From Porodaedalea pini (taxonomy: Eukaryota; Basidiomycota; Agaricomycetes; Hymenochaetales; Hymenochaetaceae): a stretch of 64,000 nt of DNA. The translations under genes and the position numbers were made by a program. Positions 10,583 through 21,314 of this stretch are shown piece after piece (position 1 is the stretch's first letter; each line of letters starts with the position of its first letter). Under the pieces are notes generated by a model. It worked only from the letters and a program-made list of their open reading frames with translations, was not told the origin of the DNA and made no database searches. The stretch spans positions 248,001 to 312,000 of the forward strand of contig NBAY01000019.1 in NCBI GenBank assembly GCA_002794775.1, read 5' to 3'.

Positions 10583-13500
10583 GTACAGTTGACTATCTCA
10601 TAGGGAATACGGTGTTGAGGAATAAATCTCTTGAGGAATACAATTTCTGAGAATTCTTGTACTTTCATAGTAGTATTCCAGAATATTCCAATATATTTAC
10701 AAATGTGTTGAGGAATATGAAATTTTCGGAATATTCCTTCTCAGATTTAGGGTTTGGTGAGCAGTTTCGCAGTCTTTGGCATCTTGAACTCCTCATTTAG
10801 AGGTGCTCGATTGTGATCCCAACAATATGTAATGACACGGTGCTAGATCTTGACAGCATGCATGAAAATGTAAGTGGGGGTCAAATGCGTTCAGTTTTCT
10901 GTCCCATTTCCCCACCCCCTGACTCTCTCAACATCGTATGGATCCAAATGCAAAGAAACACAAGGTTCGGCAGAAGCCTAGACCATACCCGCCACGCATT
11001 CCAAAAGACAACAATGTCCCAAAGACCTCTGCCATCATCCCTCCAAAGCATAAGAAGGAATTTCTCACTAATAACGACTGGCTGATGATCATTGACTTCT
11101 GCGACAAAAATCCTGGGATGAAACAGGTAGATATTCCTGGCCATTTTGCAAAACAACCAGAAGGGGCCTTGCTCTTTACCCAAGGAATGTTGTCAAAACA
11201 TTTGAGCAAAGCAGGTTGTGAGAAAGTGAGTGCACCAACTGTAACCGCGCATTCACACCTTCAGTTTTCAGTCAAATCTCATTTTGCATTTAATCTAATT
11301 GACGTACAGCTCAAGGCCAAGGTTGAATCAAGTCAGGTCAATGCTCTTGACACAAAGCGAGAGTGGGTTGTAACAAGACCAGATGTTGAGCTAGCCTGCC
11401 TACTATGGTGTGGACATATGGAGGAAAAGGGCGAGACGGTGAATGGCCCAATGCTTTCTGCAAAGCGTGCTAAACTTGAGGCAGCCATGGGAGTGCCAGT
11501 TGAGGAGAGAATGAAAAGTTTAGGATGGATAGCGCCATTTTGCAAAGCGTAAGTTTTCTCTTGCTATTCTTGAGTTGCATTCCAGAGAGATGTGACGTGC
11601 AAACCAGTCTATTAGAGCATATGCTGATTTATTTCTTGCATAGATATGGCTTGAAGGAGTATCGTCGCCATGGAGAAGCAGGCTCTGTCAATGTAGTTAA
11701 CGTTGAAATAGAGTGAAAACGACTCACTCAGGTACTTTCACTTTACAAGAAATGTGATCGGTTCAACCTAGACGAGACAGGATTGTTCAGCTTGTAAGAA
11801 TGAATGAATTTTATAGAATTTGACATGTTAAACATACCACGAATTCTTAATAGCGCACCACCGGACCGAGGTCTGGCAACAAAACAGATGTCAGGCAAAA
11901 AGGCAACAAATGTAAAAATGCATATCACCATTGCATTTGCATGCAACGCAGATGGGTCTGAGGTACTAAAGCCCTTCTTCATTGGAAAGTCCAAGAAGCC
12001 TGTGTGCTTCGGAAAATGCACACCAGCGCAACGAGGATTTTATTACCGCAACAATAAAACGGCATGGATGACTGCGGCTCTATTTGAAGAGTGAGTCAGT
12101 ATCTCATATTTGTTTATGCATGCGACGGTACACCTATGTCAATTTCAACCACAATAATGCTGTGCCATGGAAAGGCAGCTGCGTTAGATCCTGTCATAGA
12201 TTTTGTAGCCTGAGAACGAGCTGCAAAAAAATACCTGCTGATGCGTAATTTGTCAGATGGATTAGGATACAGGACAGACAATTCAGGTCACAGAACCGTC
12301 AGATCTGCCTCCTTGTTGACAACTTTGCTGGCCATATCATCGTGTACAGGCCAACCAATATCTGGATCGAGTTTCTGGCCCCAAACATGACCTCGCATAT
12401 CCAGCCACTTGATGCTGGAATAATTCGGTGCTTCAAAGCGCACTACCGAAGGGCATTCTGTTTGCGTGCTCTTGAACTTGATGATGCAGGTCAATCTGAT
12501 ATTTACAAGATAAACTTACTTGAAGTTATGCTCATGGCGGATGAGGCTTGGAGGTCAGTTACAGCTGTGACTCGGTGAAACTGCTGGGACCACACTCGAA
12601 TTCAGAATTCATTTGAAGTGTGAGTTTTTAAATTTGAACATACTTTTCTTAACCTCATACTACATTTTGCAATATACAGTCAACGTGAAAGCACTGTTCC
12701 AGTCGCAAACCATCAGCATTCAACACAAAAATCCCCACTTACAGATCAAGATGCGTGGCAGATCATTATGGCATTTGCACAAGGAACCGACAGGATGACC
12801 TTACCCCATGTAGAAGCGGCGCTTGAGTTGCACCTGAAGGAGAACTACAAAGCAGCACATTGGAAACCAGCATTTGATGCCGTCTTTGCAGCTGAAGATG
12901 ATGAGGTGGCAGCAGTCGAGTCTGTTCATAAACTTATGGAGACAGCCTTGAGAGTAGACGCAGAGGTATGTTGTTCTAGTAACCATGTGCGCAACCAATA
13001 ACACATTCTCACCTTTTTTTACCTCCTGGAAACGATTTCATTGCTGTAGACAGCAGATGCACCCATGCCAGCTGACCTTCCACTCATACCAGAGGTTGCT
13101 GAGCTCGAGAAATCACTCCTAAAATCTGTGGATGATTTGCATAAACGGAATCGGGTCCATGGAACTGCACTCACGTTAGAAGAAATGCTCAACCCAATTG
13201 AGGAGCAGGAGGTCGGCTCTTCAGGTTGCCAATTCCCAGAACAGGACGATGAGGAGGTGATTATTGCAGAAGTTTACAGGCGGATGAATGGATCTGACAA
13301 TGCAGAAACAAGTGCCGGCGCAACAGACCTTGATGATAATGATAAGGATGATGACGATTGCACACCGGACAGTGGGATTTCAGCCTCTGAAGGAATGTCA
13401 ATGTGTGAGCAGATGGAGAAGCTATGTCTGGCTCACAGCGATGCTGAAGGTATTCACATCCTTGAGTTGCAACAGCAGTTGCGGCACATGCGTGGTCATC

Positions 13501-13804
13501 TTCGTCGGATTGTTGCTGCTGCTCAGAAACAAGGCACTCTTGATTCGTACTTCCAACAGCCCATGGACATGTCCTGATAGAATGTAGAAGATCATTAGTA
13601 CTTTTCGTTGCTGTATACCGTGCTTCACATACCATGGTTATCAATCCGGAGTAAAGAGAAACAAAACGACGACAACAAGCCTCTGCAGGAAACGTGACAT
13701 ATAACAGATCGTCACAAAGTGTGACAATTTGCAGAGGAATATATTTAATAAGGAATACGAAATCCGGAAATATAGTCCATTCCCTATGAGATAGTCAACT
13801 GTAC
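10583..13804 (+). mobile_element. pogo/Tigger-type DNA transposon, TA-flanked, TIR-bounded
   Basis: The ends are inverted copies: TACAGTTGACTATCTCATAG at 10584-10603 matches the reverse complement of the sequence ending at 13803, and the match extends to 25 nt. TA at 10581-10582 and at 13805-13806 is the target duplication expected for Tc1/mariner-pogo elements. The interior holds a CENP-B-type transposase gene on the + strand. Subterminal DNA on both sides is AT-rich with GGAATA motifs. Length is about 3.2 kb. The coding part contains stop codons, so the copy is probably non-autonomous now, while the termini are intact. Confidence 0.88.
10938..13577 (+). pseudogene. pogo-type transposase (CENP-B HTH + DDE), interrupted
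   Basis: Recognisable exons are 10938..11225, 11310..11548, 11644..11793, 11854..12090, 12257..about 12600, about 12740..12965 and about 13050..13577. Order: an N-terminal helix-turn-helix (PPKHKKEFLTNNDW), a Tc5/CENP-B-type second HTH (KREWVVTRPDVELACLLW), then the DDE core with NLDETGLF, ADGSEVLKPFFIGKSKKP, LLVDNFAGH and LAPNMTSHIQPLDAG. The acidic C-terminal tail ends QGTLDSYF. Two TGA codons (11714-11716 and 12576-12578) lie where the family would have a basic residue before KRL and before NCW. Both look like CGA to TGA changes, so the gene is called inactive. Alternative splicing around them cannot be fully excluded. Confidence 0.8.
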
Positions 13805-13806
13805 TA

Positions 13807-14170
13807 CACAAGTTCGATTCGTATTGACAAGTGCTTCACCTCTTGAACAGCAGGAATGGAAAGATGATGTGCAGCATGCATGCGACCAGGCACAGAAGCA
13901 GGAGTGCACTCCCTTCGCGCTAACGTCGAACGCGTCCACCTGGAAGTTGTGAATCTTCATCTACATGCCTCGATGGACATAGTCAAGCTTCCCGTCGCTG
14001 ACTTGAGGTGTTGCATGATAGGATAAGCGCCGGGCGGTTTGCGTGCACTGGTCCTCGGCTTGGTCTGCGTCAGATGACCATATCGCTTGGGTACTACTAC
14101 GACTCGTCGGGTACTAGGGGCTTCAATTCCTTTCCTGAAAAAGCGCTGACGCCGCGCAGTCGCGTTAGTG
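13807..14170. other. Short intergenic between pogo element and duplicated gene fragment
   Basis: Nothing is recognised. A 75-residue frame at 14008-14235 overlaps the antisense of the duplicated fragment and is not supported as a gene. Confidence 0.35.
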
Positions 14171-14329
14171 ACGGCAGACAGAGCATTTGGATGGACTCAG
14201 CGGCGACATCGAGCCACTACAGGAAGGACGGGTAGGAGCCATAGTCTGTAGGGTGACAGAAGGAAGCTGCCGCCGCCGCCGCCAAACGTAAACCTAGGTC
14301 ATAGCCTAAGCACGCTTCCGGTGAGTCAC
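14171..14329 (-). pseudogene. Truncated duplicate of the 5' end of the 632-aa gene
   Basis: Compared with 6204-6355, this stretch repeats the start codon, the first codons (MAPTR, then CSVCR) and about 90 nt of 5' flank, including a CCGCCG/CGTCGT microsatellite variant. After CSVCR the frame meets a stop (14162-14166 region) and similarity ends. The upstream flank is cut at 14330 by the LINE insertion. It is a 5' gene fragment left by duplication, not a functional gene. Confidence 0.7.
14319..14329. repeat. Left target-site duplication of the LINE
   Basis: CGGTGAGTCAC, identical to 20605-20615, directly flanks the 5' end of the element. Confidence 0.85.
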
Positions 14330-14398
14330 TTCTTTCTTCCTACCATCATCATCCATCGTGGGAAAATCGACTAGCAACCTCTCTGCTCTCTCCTCGTC

Positions 14399-16633
14399 AT
14401 GGACAACGGTATGTTGACCAGGGCGAAAGCTTCTCTGAACAAGACAAAGTCTTTCCGTTCCCTTGTCAATCCCAAGGACCCCACCAAGTGTGAGGAGTGT
14501 AAACAGGATCTCCCCTACCACAGTCGCCAGTGTGTTAGCGGGACCAACAAGTTATGTGCCGTTTGTGGTCGCGACAAGACCTACAACCACAACGACTCCG
14601 TATGCGCTACAGTACAAACGAACCGTGACAACTGGTCTCCCGATGTCGAGGCGGACGCACATGCCGCCAAACTGCGCAAGCAAGGGGACCTTCCCCCCAC
14701 TCCTGAAATTGAATCACAGAACAGCCTTAAACGTTCGAACTCAGAAGAGGAACATAGGTCCATCCCGCCTCCTGCCCGTATCGACGACGATGCCATGGAC
14801 GACGACTTGTATGTCCCGGACGAACACCCCAGTCAGGCCCCTCAGGTCGACAATGTTATGGACGATATCGATGAAATGACTGATCCGGCCATTGCCGAGA
14901 AAGTCAACGTTTCCTTTTCCAATCTCACCAAAGAAACCATTAATACGATCAACACGCTCATTACCCAACCAACGTGGTCATCTGATACGCCGTGGTTCGA
15001 CGACCCGGTTCGAGCCGGATCGATCCTTGCTAACATTGGATCTAATTTAGTATCCTGGATAAACAAGTCAAACCAGTTGGACGATGAAACCAGTCTTACC
15101 AATTCTGCTAACGAAAGTCTCGAGGCCTTCCATTCCACGTTCCGTATTCACTCTCCCGCGTTTAAACACGTATTTGAACATATTTATACTAACAGCCAGA
15201 CCATCCGAGACCAAGAAATCACGGATACTATGCACGCAATGTCCCGTTCCATTCAACATCTTTCGGCGGTCGTATCGTCCATATCTGAAAAAACCAACAT
15301 TATCGAAAAACAACTTTCTGACCCCTCTGTTCCCGTCGTCCGCACATCTTCGTCAGCTAACACTAACACCAAAAAACCAGAAAAAGTTCTACAGGACCCC
15401 ATTGGGGTTCGCTTCTCGCATGACCCCAGATTCCCGCCCTCACCCCCGATTACCAAACAACGCGTCCCGGTCCCAAAAAACGGAAAAACTGAATACACAG
15501 CCGCCATCGCCAAAACCCGCATCCCAGGATCTGGGTATCGCATGACCACAGAAGGAACCATCATCGCACCTGATGGCTACGCCCATTCGGAACATAATGC
15601 ACCCCGCGGTTCACAAACTAAAATCTATTACCCCCCTGTTGAGGCGGTCGGTACCGATCAGGAGGGTTTCACCACCGTTACGTATGCTAAAGCGGCCCAG
15701 AAGAAACCCAAGACTACACCAACCAAAGTGGTTCGCATCACAGAACAGAACCCTGACGGGGAAATCTCCACTGTTCCAATTAATCGATCTAACGGATCGG
15801 TAAACACCCGCGTTCGTAACGTTCGCCGGATTTTCTTTTCTCTTCCAGGCGACCTAGCTGTTCGCCCTTCTACCATTTCCGTTAAAAACAGCGTTCGCGC
15901 CAGCCTTAAGGGCAACCCTCTTTTTAAGCATCTTGTCGTGCTGAACGTGGAATACACCTCGAACAGCAACCTCCTTATTGCGTTTACTAACATCCGTTCT
16001 GATTTCGACGCCCAGCACAGTTCGCTTGTTTCTCAACTCAACAGGATCATTAATATCAGCGGGGCCAAGGCGTTTACACCTTCACCCCAATTCAAGATGG
16101 TTATCCCAGGTGTCCCAGTCTACGACAAGGACACCAACCTGATTTACTCTGAGAAGGACCTCATTGACGAGATCTCTGCCCTTCCTCAGTTTGAGGGCCA
16201 CGAGTTTATGTTCCCGCCGCGCTTCATGTCCTCTATCGAGCGACTTAATGAACGCAACTTCTGTAACGTATCAGTGGTCCTCAAGGACGACAACCGTCTG
16301 TGTTTCGATCACTTCTTCCTGCACAACAACCGATCTGTCCCTATATTCGGTTTTATACGTCGCCTCGAAGAAATGAAGGCTCACCCTACTATCAACCAAT
16401 GCGACAACTGTCATCGCCTGGGTCACCCCACCTCGAAATGCCGGTCAGTGACGCGTTGTGCCATCTGCTCTGAGCCGCATCGAACCGCCGTCCATGTCGC
16501 CAAGTGCGCCCCGTGTACGGCGTCAAACAACCTTCAGTGCGACCACTTTGCTCTGTGCATTAACTGCCAGGGCAATCATAGCGCCAGATCTTCGGAGTGC
16601 CCAGCTCACCGCAACTATCGATCCCCATACTAG
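14399..16633 (+). CDS. LINE ORF1, Gag-like zinc-knuckle protein, 744 aa
   Basis: Uninterrupted 744-codon frame. Residues about 27-70 hold a Cys/His-rich cluster (CEEC, CAVC and following His/Cys pairs). The middle is polar and probably an RNA-binding/oligomerising region. The C terminus carries a canonical CX2CX4HX4C knuckle (CDNCHRLGHPTSKC), a second CX2C cluster (CAIC) and a last CX2CX3HX6C (CINC...). ORF1 proteins of this kind coat the element RNA. The stop TAG (16631-16633) is 6 nt before the ORF2 ATG, so ORF2 probably depends on termination-reinitiation. Translation would start at the first ATG of the leader. Confidence 0.88.
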   Translation: MDNGMLTRAKASLNKTKSFRSLVNPKDPTKCEECKQDLPYHSRQCVSGTNKLCAVCGRDKTYNHNDSVCATVQTNRDNWSPDVEADAHAAKLRKQGDLPPTPEIESQNSLKRSNSEEEHRSIPPPARIDDDAMDDDLYVPDEHPSQAPQVDNVMDDIDEMTDPAIAEKVNVSFSNLTKETINTINTLITQPTWSSDTPWFDDPVRAGSILANIGSNLVSWINKSNQLDDETSLTNSANESLEAFHSTFRIHSPAFKHVFEHIYTNSQTIRDQEITDTMHAMSRSIQHLSAVVSSISEKTNIIEKQLSDPSVPVVRTSSSANTNTKKPEKVLQDPIGVRFSHDPRFPPSPPITKQRVPVPKNGKTEYTAAIAKTRIPGSGYRMTTEGTIIAPDGYAHSEHNAPRGSQTKIYYPPVEAVGTDQEGFTTVTYAKAAQKKPKTTPTKVVRITEQNPDGEISTVPINRSNGSVNTRVRNVRRIFFSLPGDLAVRPSTISVKNSVRASLKGNPLFKHLVVLNVEYTSNSNLLIAFTNIRSDFDAQHSSLVSQLNRIINISGAKAFTPSPQFKMVIPGVPVYDKDTNLIYSEKDLIDEISALPQFEGHEFMFPPRFMSSIERLNERNFCNVSVVLKDDNRLCFDHFFLHNNRSVPIFGFIRRLEEMKAHPTINQCDNCHRLGHPTSKCRSVTRCAICSEPHRTAVHVAKCAPCTASNNLQCDHFALCINCQGNHSARSSECPAHRNYRSPY

Positions 16634-16639
16634 TTGCCT

Positions 16640-19600
16640 ATGACGGACGCAATCTCAGTTTTTTCTCTTAACCTTCGCAATTCAGAACCGTCTTTTGATT
16701 ATCTTTTACGCTCTTTCTCTTCCACCCATGATGCCCCAGACATTCTTTGTTTTCAAGAAATCCCTACCATTCTTTCGATCATTCCTTCTAAGCTTTCTTC
16801 ATCGGGCACGCGAGTTATTAATATTCGCAACTCCGCCCCTTACATTGCCTTTCGCCCACCTTCTACCGATAAACCAAGGTGCTGTACACTTGTACACCCG
16901 CGCGTGGTCCATCGCGTTTCCCTATACACCCCTAATTCGTCTTCCCCTAACATTACAGTCATCTCGATTTCCCGGGGGGATTTATCCCCTCTCTTACTTT
17001 GGAACGTTTACAATTCTCCATCCCTACATGAATTCGAAAACCCATTCCCTTCCCTTGACCTTCCCTCTAATATTTTCGTTGGGGACTTTAACCGACATTC
17101 AGACCTCTGGTCTTTTCCGGAGCAGTCCGACGCTTATTCGAGATCGGAAGCCCTCGTTGACTGGATCAACGATAATGGCTTAGTTGTCTGTAACCCCCCC
17201 AACCAACACACCTATTTCAACCGGTCGACTCGTTCTAAATCGATTATCGATCTCATAATTGCTTCAGACGATTTCGCTTCCTCTCTTTTAGATCGCATTG
17301 TCATTTCAGACCCTTCCTTGGACATCGCTTCTGACCACCTTCCTATTCGCTTTAGTTTCGATATTAACACTTTGGCTGCGCCCCAGCAACATCCTCTTCG
17401 ATCCATCCGCTCCAAAGATTTACCTTCATTTATTGCGGAATTTTGTGATTCTAACGTGTTCCCCTTTTCTATTACAGGGACTGAGTCCCCCGAGACGCTG
17501 GACGACCTCCTTTTTTCCCTTCATTCATCCCTTTCGGACTTCGCTACGCATTTCCTTCATAAAAGAAAGCCTCGATCATACTTTGGCCCCAATAATTGGT
17601 GGATCGAAGCGTGTTCCAAACGATATCGTGAACACTGTCGTAATCCGAGCCCCGAGTCCAAAAACCGACTAGACATCGAAACGGCACGAGCCAAGAATGC
17701 CTTCTTTGGCGCTCGCCTCCAACAATCTGATACGTGCACAGCCTGGCGCAATCAATTTCTCGGAATGGCACGTCGTCGATCGCCGATCGGAGCGCTTCGC
17801 ATGTCTAACGGGCTATTTACATTGACGGATTTCGACAAAGCGTCCCTCTTTCGCGAGACGTTTTTCCCGCCACTTTCGCAGGCGCCAGAGATCATCCCAC
17901 TCCCCGCCCTCTCTGATTTCCGCCTTATCGAAATGAAGGACGTCCACGCTGCCCTTCACGGTATCGATCGTGAAACGAGTCCTGGCAATAGCCATATCTC
18001 ATACAAACATTTAGAGCTCCTCATCGAGCACCGCGGCCAGTTTTTTGCCGACCTTTTCTCTTTATGCTTGAAACGTGGTCACTTTCCCTTGTCCTTCAAA
18101 ACTTCGCTCGTTACTTTTATTCCCAAACCCAAGCGATCGGACTTTTCTGTTCCTAGGGCGTTTCGGCCTATTACCCTGGTGGATACCATAGGCAAACTTT
18201 TCGAACGTATCCTTTTTAACTTTCTTCAACCTTTTTTTGAACTTAATAACCTTATTCCCGACGCCCAACATGGGTGCCGGAAACACCGTTCTTCATTAAC
18301 CGCTTGTTATGAACTTCTTTCGTCCATTCTATCCCAACCTCTTATTCGTAGTGGCGATGGAGGTGGCTCCCTTCATCTTCGACATCGTTACTTCATCACG
18401 TCGGTCCTTACCGTCGACATTCAAGGTTTTTTCGATAACATCTCTCATAATCGGCTTCTTTCCAAACTCATACATTCCAATATTCACCCGAACGTCATTC
18501 ACGTTCTCTCAAGCTGGCTCAGAGATCGACCCATTTCGTTCCACTTTAATAATTTCTTTTCTACTCCATTCATCAAACCCAACCGCGGGGTTCCCCAGGG
18601 GTCCCCATTGTCTCCTCTTATCTCTGTTTTCGCTGCTGCTGATGTCATCACGGCCTATAACGCTCGTTTCGGCCCTGACCGCCCTTTACTCGCCTACATG
18701 GACGACCATCTTCTCTATGCTCATTCTCTTAGTATTCGCACCAATATAGTGCGACTTCGTACGCAATTTCAGTTCCTTTCCCTTCAATTCCATTCGATTG
18801 GTTTATCCATTGACCCTGACGCCATCGAACTTCTCCATATTCTTCCGCATCGCCAATTGGCGAATTTTACGTTTCATTCATTTCTAACCGACTCCCCATC
18901 GTCTTCATTCGCGTCACTATCCTTACCCAATAACCGACTTATCCGGCCCGTGCACCATCTTACCTGGCTCGGTGTCATTTTTTCTTATGACCTTTCTCCT
19001 AAACTTCATTTCGAATCCCAAGCTAACAAAGCTCTTTCCACTCTACATCAACGTTCTTTTCTTTTCAACCGAACTAACGGCGCATATCTTCAGTATGCTC
19101 GCCTCCTTTATTTTGGTCTAATATGCTCAGTCGCTGTATACGGCGCCGTTCTCTTCCCAGATTCCCCCTTTCTCTCAATTCTCCAAAAAACACAACACCG
19201 TTTTCTGCACTCAATTTTTCACCATAGTATTCATCCAGATGTGGCAGAATCCTTCATTTCCTGCCCACCGCTCCCACTCTTTATTCGGTCACTTTCTCAG
19301 CGCTTTCTTTTGTCTTACTTCGCTCATTCGAAACATAACCCCATACCAAAACAATACCTCTTGTCATCACTCCTTCCCGATATTTCGATTCCTAAAGTCG
19401 TTTCCTTCCCTGCTTTCACGCCTATTCATTCACGTCTTATAATGACACCTATTCCTTCAGATTCGCAACGACTCCGTGCAATTCGAGATTTCAATTCCTT
19501 TTTTCTTCACCCTCCTCCTTACCAATACTTCCTCTTCACAGATGGCTCGATCATTCCGACTGCCGACGGCTCCCACAACGGTGGCCATGGGTTCGTCATT

Positions 19601-20461
19601 ATGCACAATCAACAGGAACTCGCTGTCTTTTCCTCAGCAGCGCACTCTCGATCAAACATACTGTTTGAAGAGCAGGAAGCGCTCATCGCAGCTATGCGAC
19701 GTATTTCTACCCTCCTTGCGAAATGCTTCACACCCGTCCACATCCATATCGTCTCGGACTCACTTAACAGCGTCCAGCTTATCTTCTCGAATGACGCACG
19801 ACACGCAGACTTCATCATTCTGTTCCGGCGTCTATGCGGAATTTTCCTCGCCCTTCACCACGAGGCTTCTCACATCACAGTCCAGTGGCTCCCATCCCAT
19901 CGCGGAGTACTGGGTAATTCCAAAGCTGATAAGCTGGCCAAAGACGCTGCTACCAACCCTCATCACGAGACCATTCCGGACTCACTTCCCAATTTAATGG
20001 CACAAGTACAGCTCGATCTCCTCCGAGACTGGAAAACCAAGATCGTAAACCTGCGGGGACACCGCTCCATTCTTGAGCCGTCCTCCTTTATCCTTCACCC
20101 AACGCGATCTCTACGCCCATTCTTGAAGCTTTCCCCAAGGAAGAAAATACATCGTACAGTTCTATCACGCGCCGCCAGCCTGATGCTGAACGCGCTCGAT
20201 TTGCATAACCGAAACCTCGAACCACGTTGCCCGGACCCGTTGTGCATCAAGCATGACGTCCATCACATTCTTAATTGTTGCCCTTTCTTTGCACTTGTTC
20301 GAAATGGCCTTTTTCGTCAACGATCTTTACCCCTAGACTTTACGGACTGGTTCCGCCCAAATAACTTTTTGCTTCTTTTGAAATTTGCTTATTTTTCTTT
20401 TCGTCGCCCTCCCGACAGCATGCCCGTTTTATCTGATTTACCGTCATCCTTTTACCTCTAG
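16640..20461 (+). CDS. LINE ORF2: endonuclease, reverse transcriptase, RNase H, 1273 aa
   Basis: The AP-type endonuclease is at residues about 5-230, with LCFQEI, VGDFNRHS and SDHLPIRF as the Glu, Asp/Asn and Asp-His motifs. The reverse transcriptase runs about 480-770, with FRPITLVDTIGKLFER, LTVDIQGFFDNI, GVPQGSPLSP and the active-site YMDD. The RNase H is at about 965-1110, with FTDGS, EEQEAL, VSDS and the final Asp in NSKADKLAKDA. A C-terminal Cys/His cluster (CPDPLC...HHILNCC) follows. Every catalytic motif is present and the frame is uninterrupted. ORF2 nicks target DNA and reverse-transcribes the element RNA there. The first ATG at 16640 is chosen because it directly follows the ORF1 stop. 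Confidence 0.93.
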   Translation: MTDAISVFSLNLRNSEPSFDYLLRSFSSTHDAPDILCFQEIPTILSIIPSKLSSSGTRVINIRNSAPYIAFRPPSTDKPRCCTLVHPRVVHRVSLYTPNSSSPNITVISISRGDLSPLLLWNVYNSPSLHEFENPFPSLDLPSNIFVGDFNRHSDLWSFPEQSDAYSRSEALVDWINDNGLVVCNPPNQHTYFNRSTRSKSIIDLIIASDDFASSLLDRIVISDPSLDIASDHLPIRFSFDINTLAAPQQHPLRSIRSKDLPSFIAEFCDSNVFPFSITGTESPETLDDLLFSLHSSLSDFATHFLHKRKPRSYFGPNNWWIEACSKRYREHCRNPSPESKNRLDIETARAKNAFFGARLQQSDTCTAWRNQFLGMARRRSPIGALRMSNGLFTLTDFDKASLFRETFFPPLSQAPEIIPLPALSDFRLIEMKDVHAALHGIDRETSPGNSHISYKHLELLIEHRGQFFADLFSLCLKRGHFPLSFKTSLVTFIPKPKRSDFSVPRAFRPITLVDTIGKLFERILFNFLQPFFELNNLIPDAQHGCRKHRSSLTACYELLSSILSQPLIRSGDGGGSLHLRHRYFITSVLTVDIQGFFDNISHNRLLSKLIHSNIHPNVIHVLSSWLRDRPISFHFNNFFSTPFIKPNRGVPQGSPLSPLISVFAAADVITAYNARFGPDRPLLAYMDDHLLYAHSLSIRTNIVRLRTQFQFLSLQFHSIGLSIDPDAIELLHILPHRQLANFTFHSFLTDSPSSSFASLSLPNNRLIRPVHHLTWLGVIFSYDLSPKLHFESQANKALSTLHQRSFLFNRTNGAYLQYARLLYFGLICSVAVYGAVLFPDSPFLSILQKTQHRFLHSIFHHSIHPDVAESFISCPPLPLFIRSLSQRFLLSYFAHSKHNPIPKQYLLSSLLPDISIPKVVSFPAFTPIHSRLIMTPIPSDSQRLRAIRDFNSFFLHPPPYQYFLFTDGSIIPTADGSHNGGHGFVIMHNQQELAVFSSAAHSRSNILFEEQEALIAAMRRISTLLAKCFTPVHIHIVSDSLNSVQLIFSNDARHADFIILFRRLCGIFLALHHEASHITVQWLPSHRGVLGNSKADKLAKDAATNPHHETIPDSLPNLMAQVQLDLLRDWKTKIVNLRGHRSILEPSSFILHPTRSLRPFLKLSPRKKIHRTVLSRAASLMLNALDLHNRNLEPRCPDPLCIKHDVHHILNCCPFFALVRNGLFRQRSLPLDFTDWFRPNNFLLLLKFAYFSFRRPPDSMPVLSDLPSSFYL

Positions 20462-20604
20462 TCGCGACCTCTATTCCCTTTTACGCATTTTGTCCCCAGT
20501 TATCGAACCCCAGTATTCATGCGCTACGTAGTTGTATTTCTGTCTCAGTCCGGTTCTTATGCGGTTGGTAATCTGTTTGTAGTAGATAGCAGATGTATTA
20601 TAAA

Positions 20605-20615
20605 CGGTGAGTCAC
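20605..20615. repeat. Right target-site duplication of the LINE
   Basis: CGGTGAGTCAC, identical to 14319-14329, directly follows the 3' end of the element. Confidence 0.85.
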
Positions 20616-21314
20616 ATGATACCGAATTGCTCAGCTACTGGAAATTATTCTGAAGTCGCCGGTCCCCCTTCAACTCTGCGCATCAGAGTCGGTTGTAAGG
20701 AACCCTACGTCATTTTCCACTTGATTTTCTTCTGATGTTATCGGCTAGACAGGAAGTGAAGGAGGGGATACTTTTTTAATTTCAAATTGAACAGTTGTTC
20801 CCTCCGGACCTTCGCGCTCAACAGGTTACGGGTTTTCGGCATGGATGGCATGCTTGTGCTATACTAGCTGGTGTATTCCTGGACTGAGGTTCTAATTATT
20901 GTGATTCGGTGCATCCACCTCTCTCAATTTGCTCTAGCATATGGTATTTTTAGTCATATCAACGTCAATGTTGTATTTATCAGTGGAAGAGAAGATGTCC
21001 CATGCATCATTCTTCTACTCCCCTGTAACTCTCAACTGTCGCACTTCGACAGCACTGACCGCGCATTGGTGATGAAAATGGATATGATCTGATGCGCACT
21101 ATCTCCAAATCGGAAAATTGTAACGTACATAGTTTATCCATACGTGAGATTGATTGTAGCTTTGATGGGATGTTATGAAGAAGGTTCATCCTTATATAAT
21201 ATGTGACCAGAGGACATTCCGCAGCATACAAAGTCTGCCCCTTCCTGATCCCCCTCAACACTAGGGCGTATCGTGTTGCACACCTTTCTACCCACACAAT
21301 CTCGACGAGTCGTC
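20616..21314. other. Intergenic; TATA-like element near 21192
   Basis: No coding feature is supported. TTATATAATA at about 21192-21201 lies 115 nt upstream of the next gene's ATG and may be its TATA element. Confidence 0.35.

Larger units (their letters stand above)
14330..20604 (+). mobile_element. Full-length non-LTR retrotransposon (Tad1-like), two intact ORFs
   Basis: The 6275-bp element has a short 5' leader (14330-14398), ORF1, ORF2 and a roughly 140-bp 3' tail ending TGTATTATAAA without a long poly-A. It is bracketed by the 11-nt direct repeat CGGTGAGTCAC at 14319-14329 and 20605-20615, a target-site duplication. The paralogous undisturbed site CAGTGAGTCAC is at 6344-6354. EN, RT and RNase H with a Cys-rich ORF1 fit the Tad1-type LINEs common in fungi; clade placement is inference. 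Intact ORFs and a clean duplication imply recent insertion. Confidence 0.92.
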
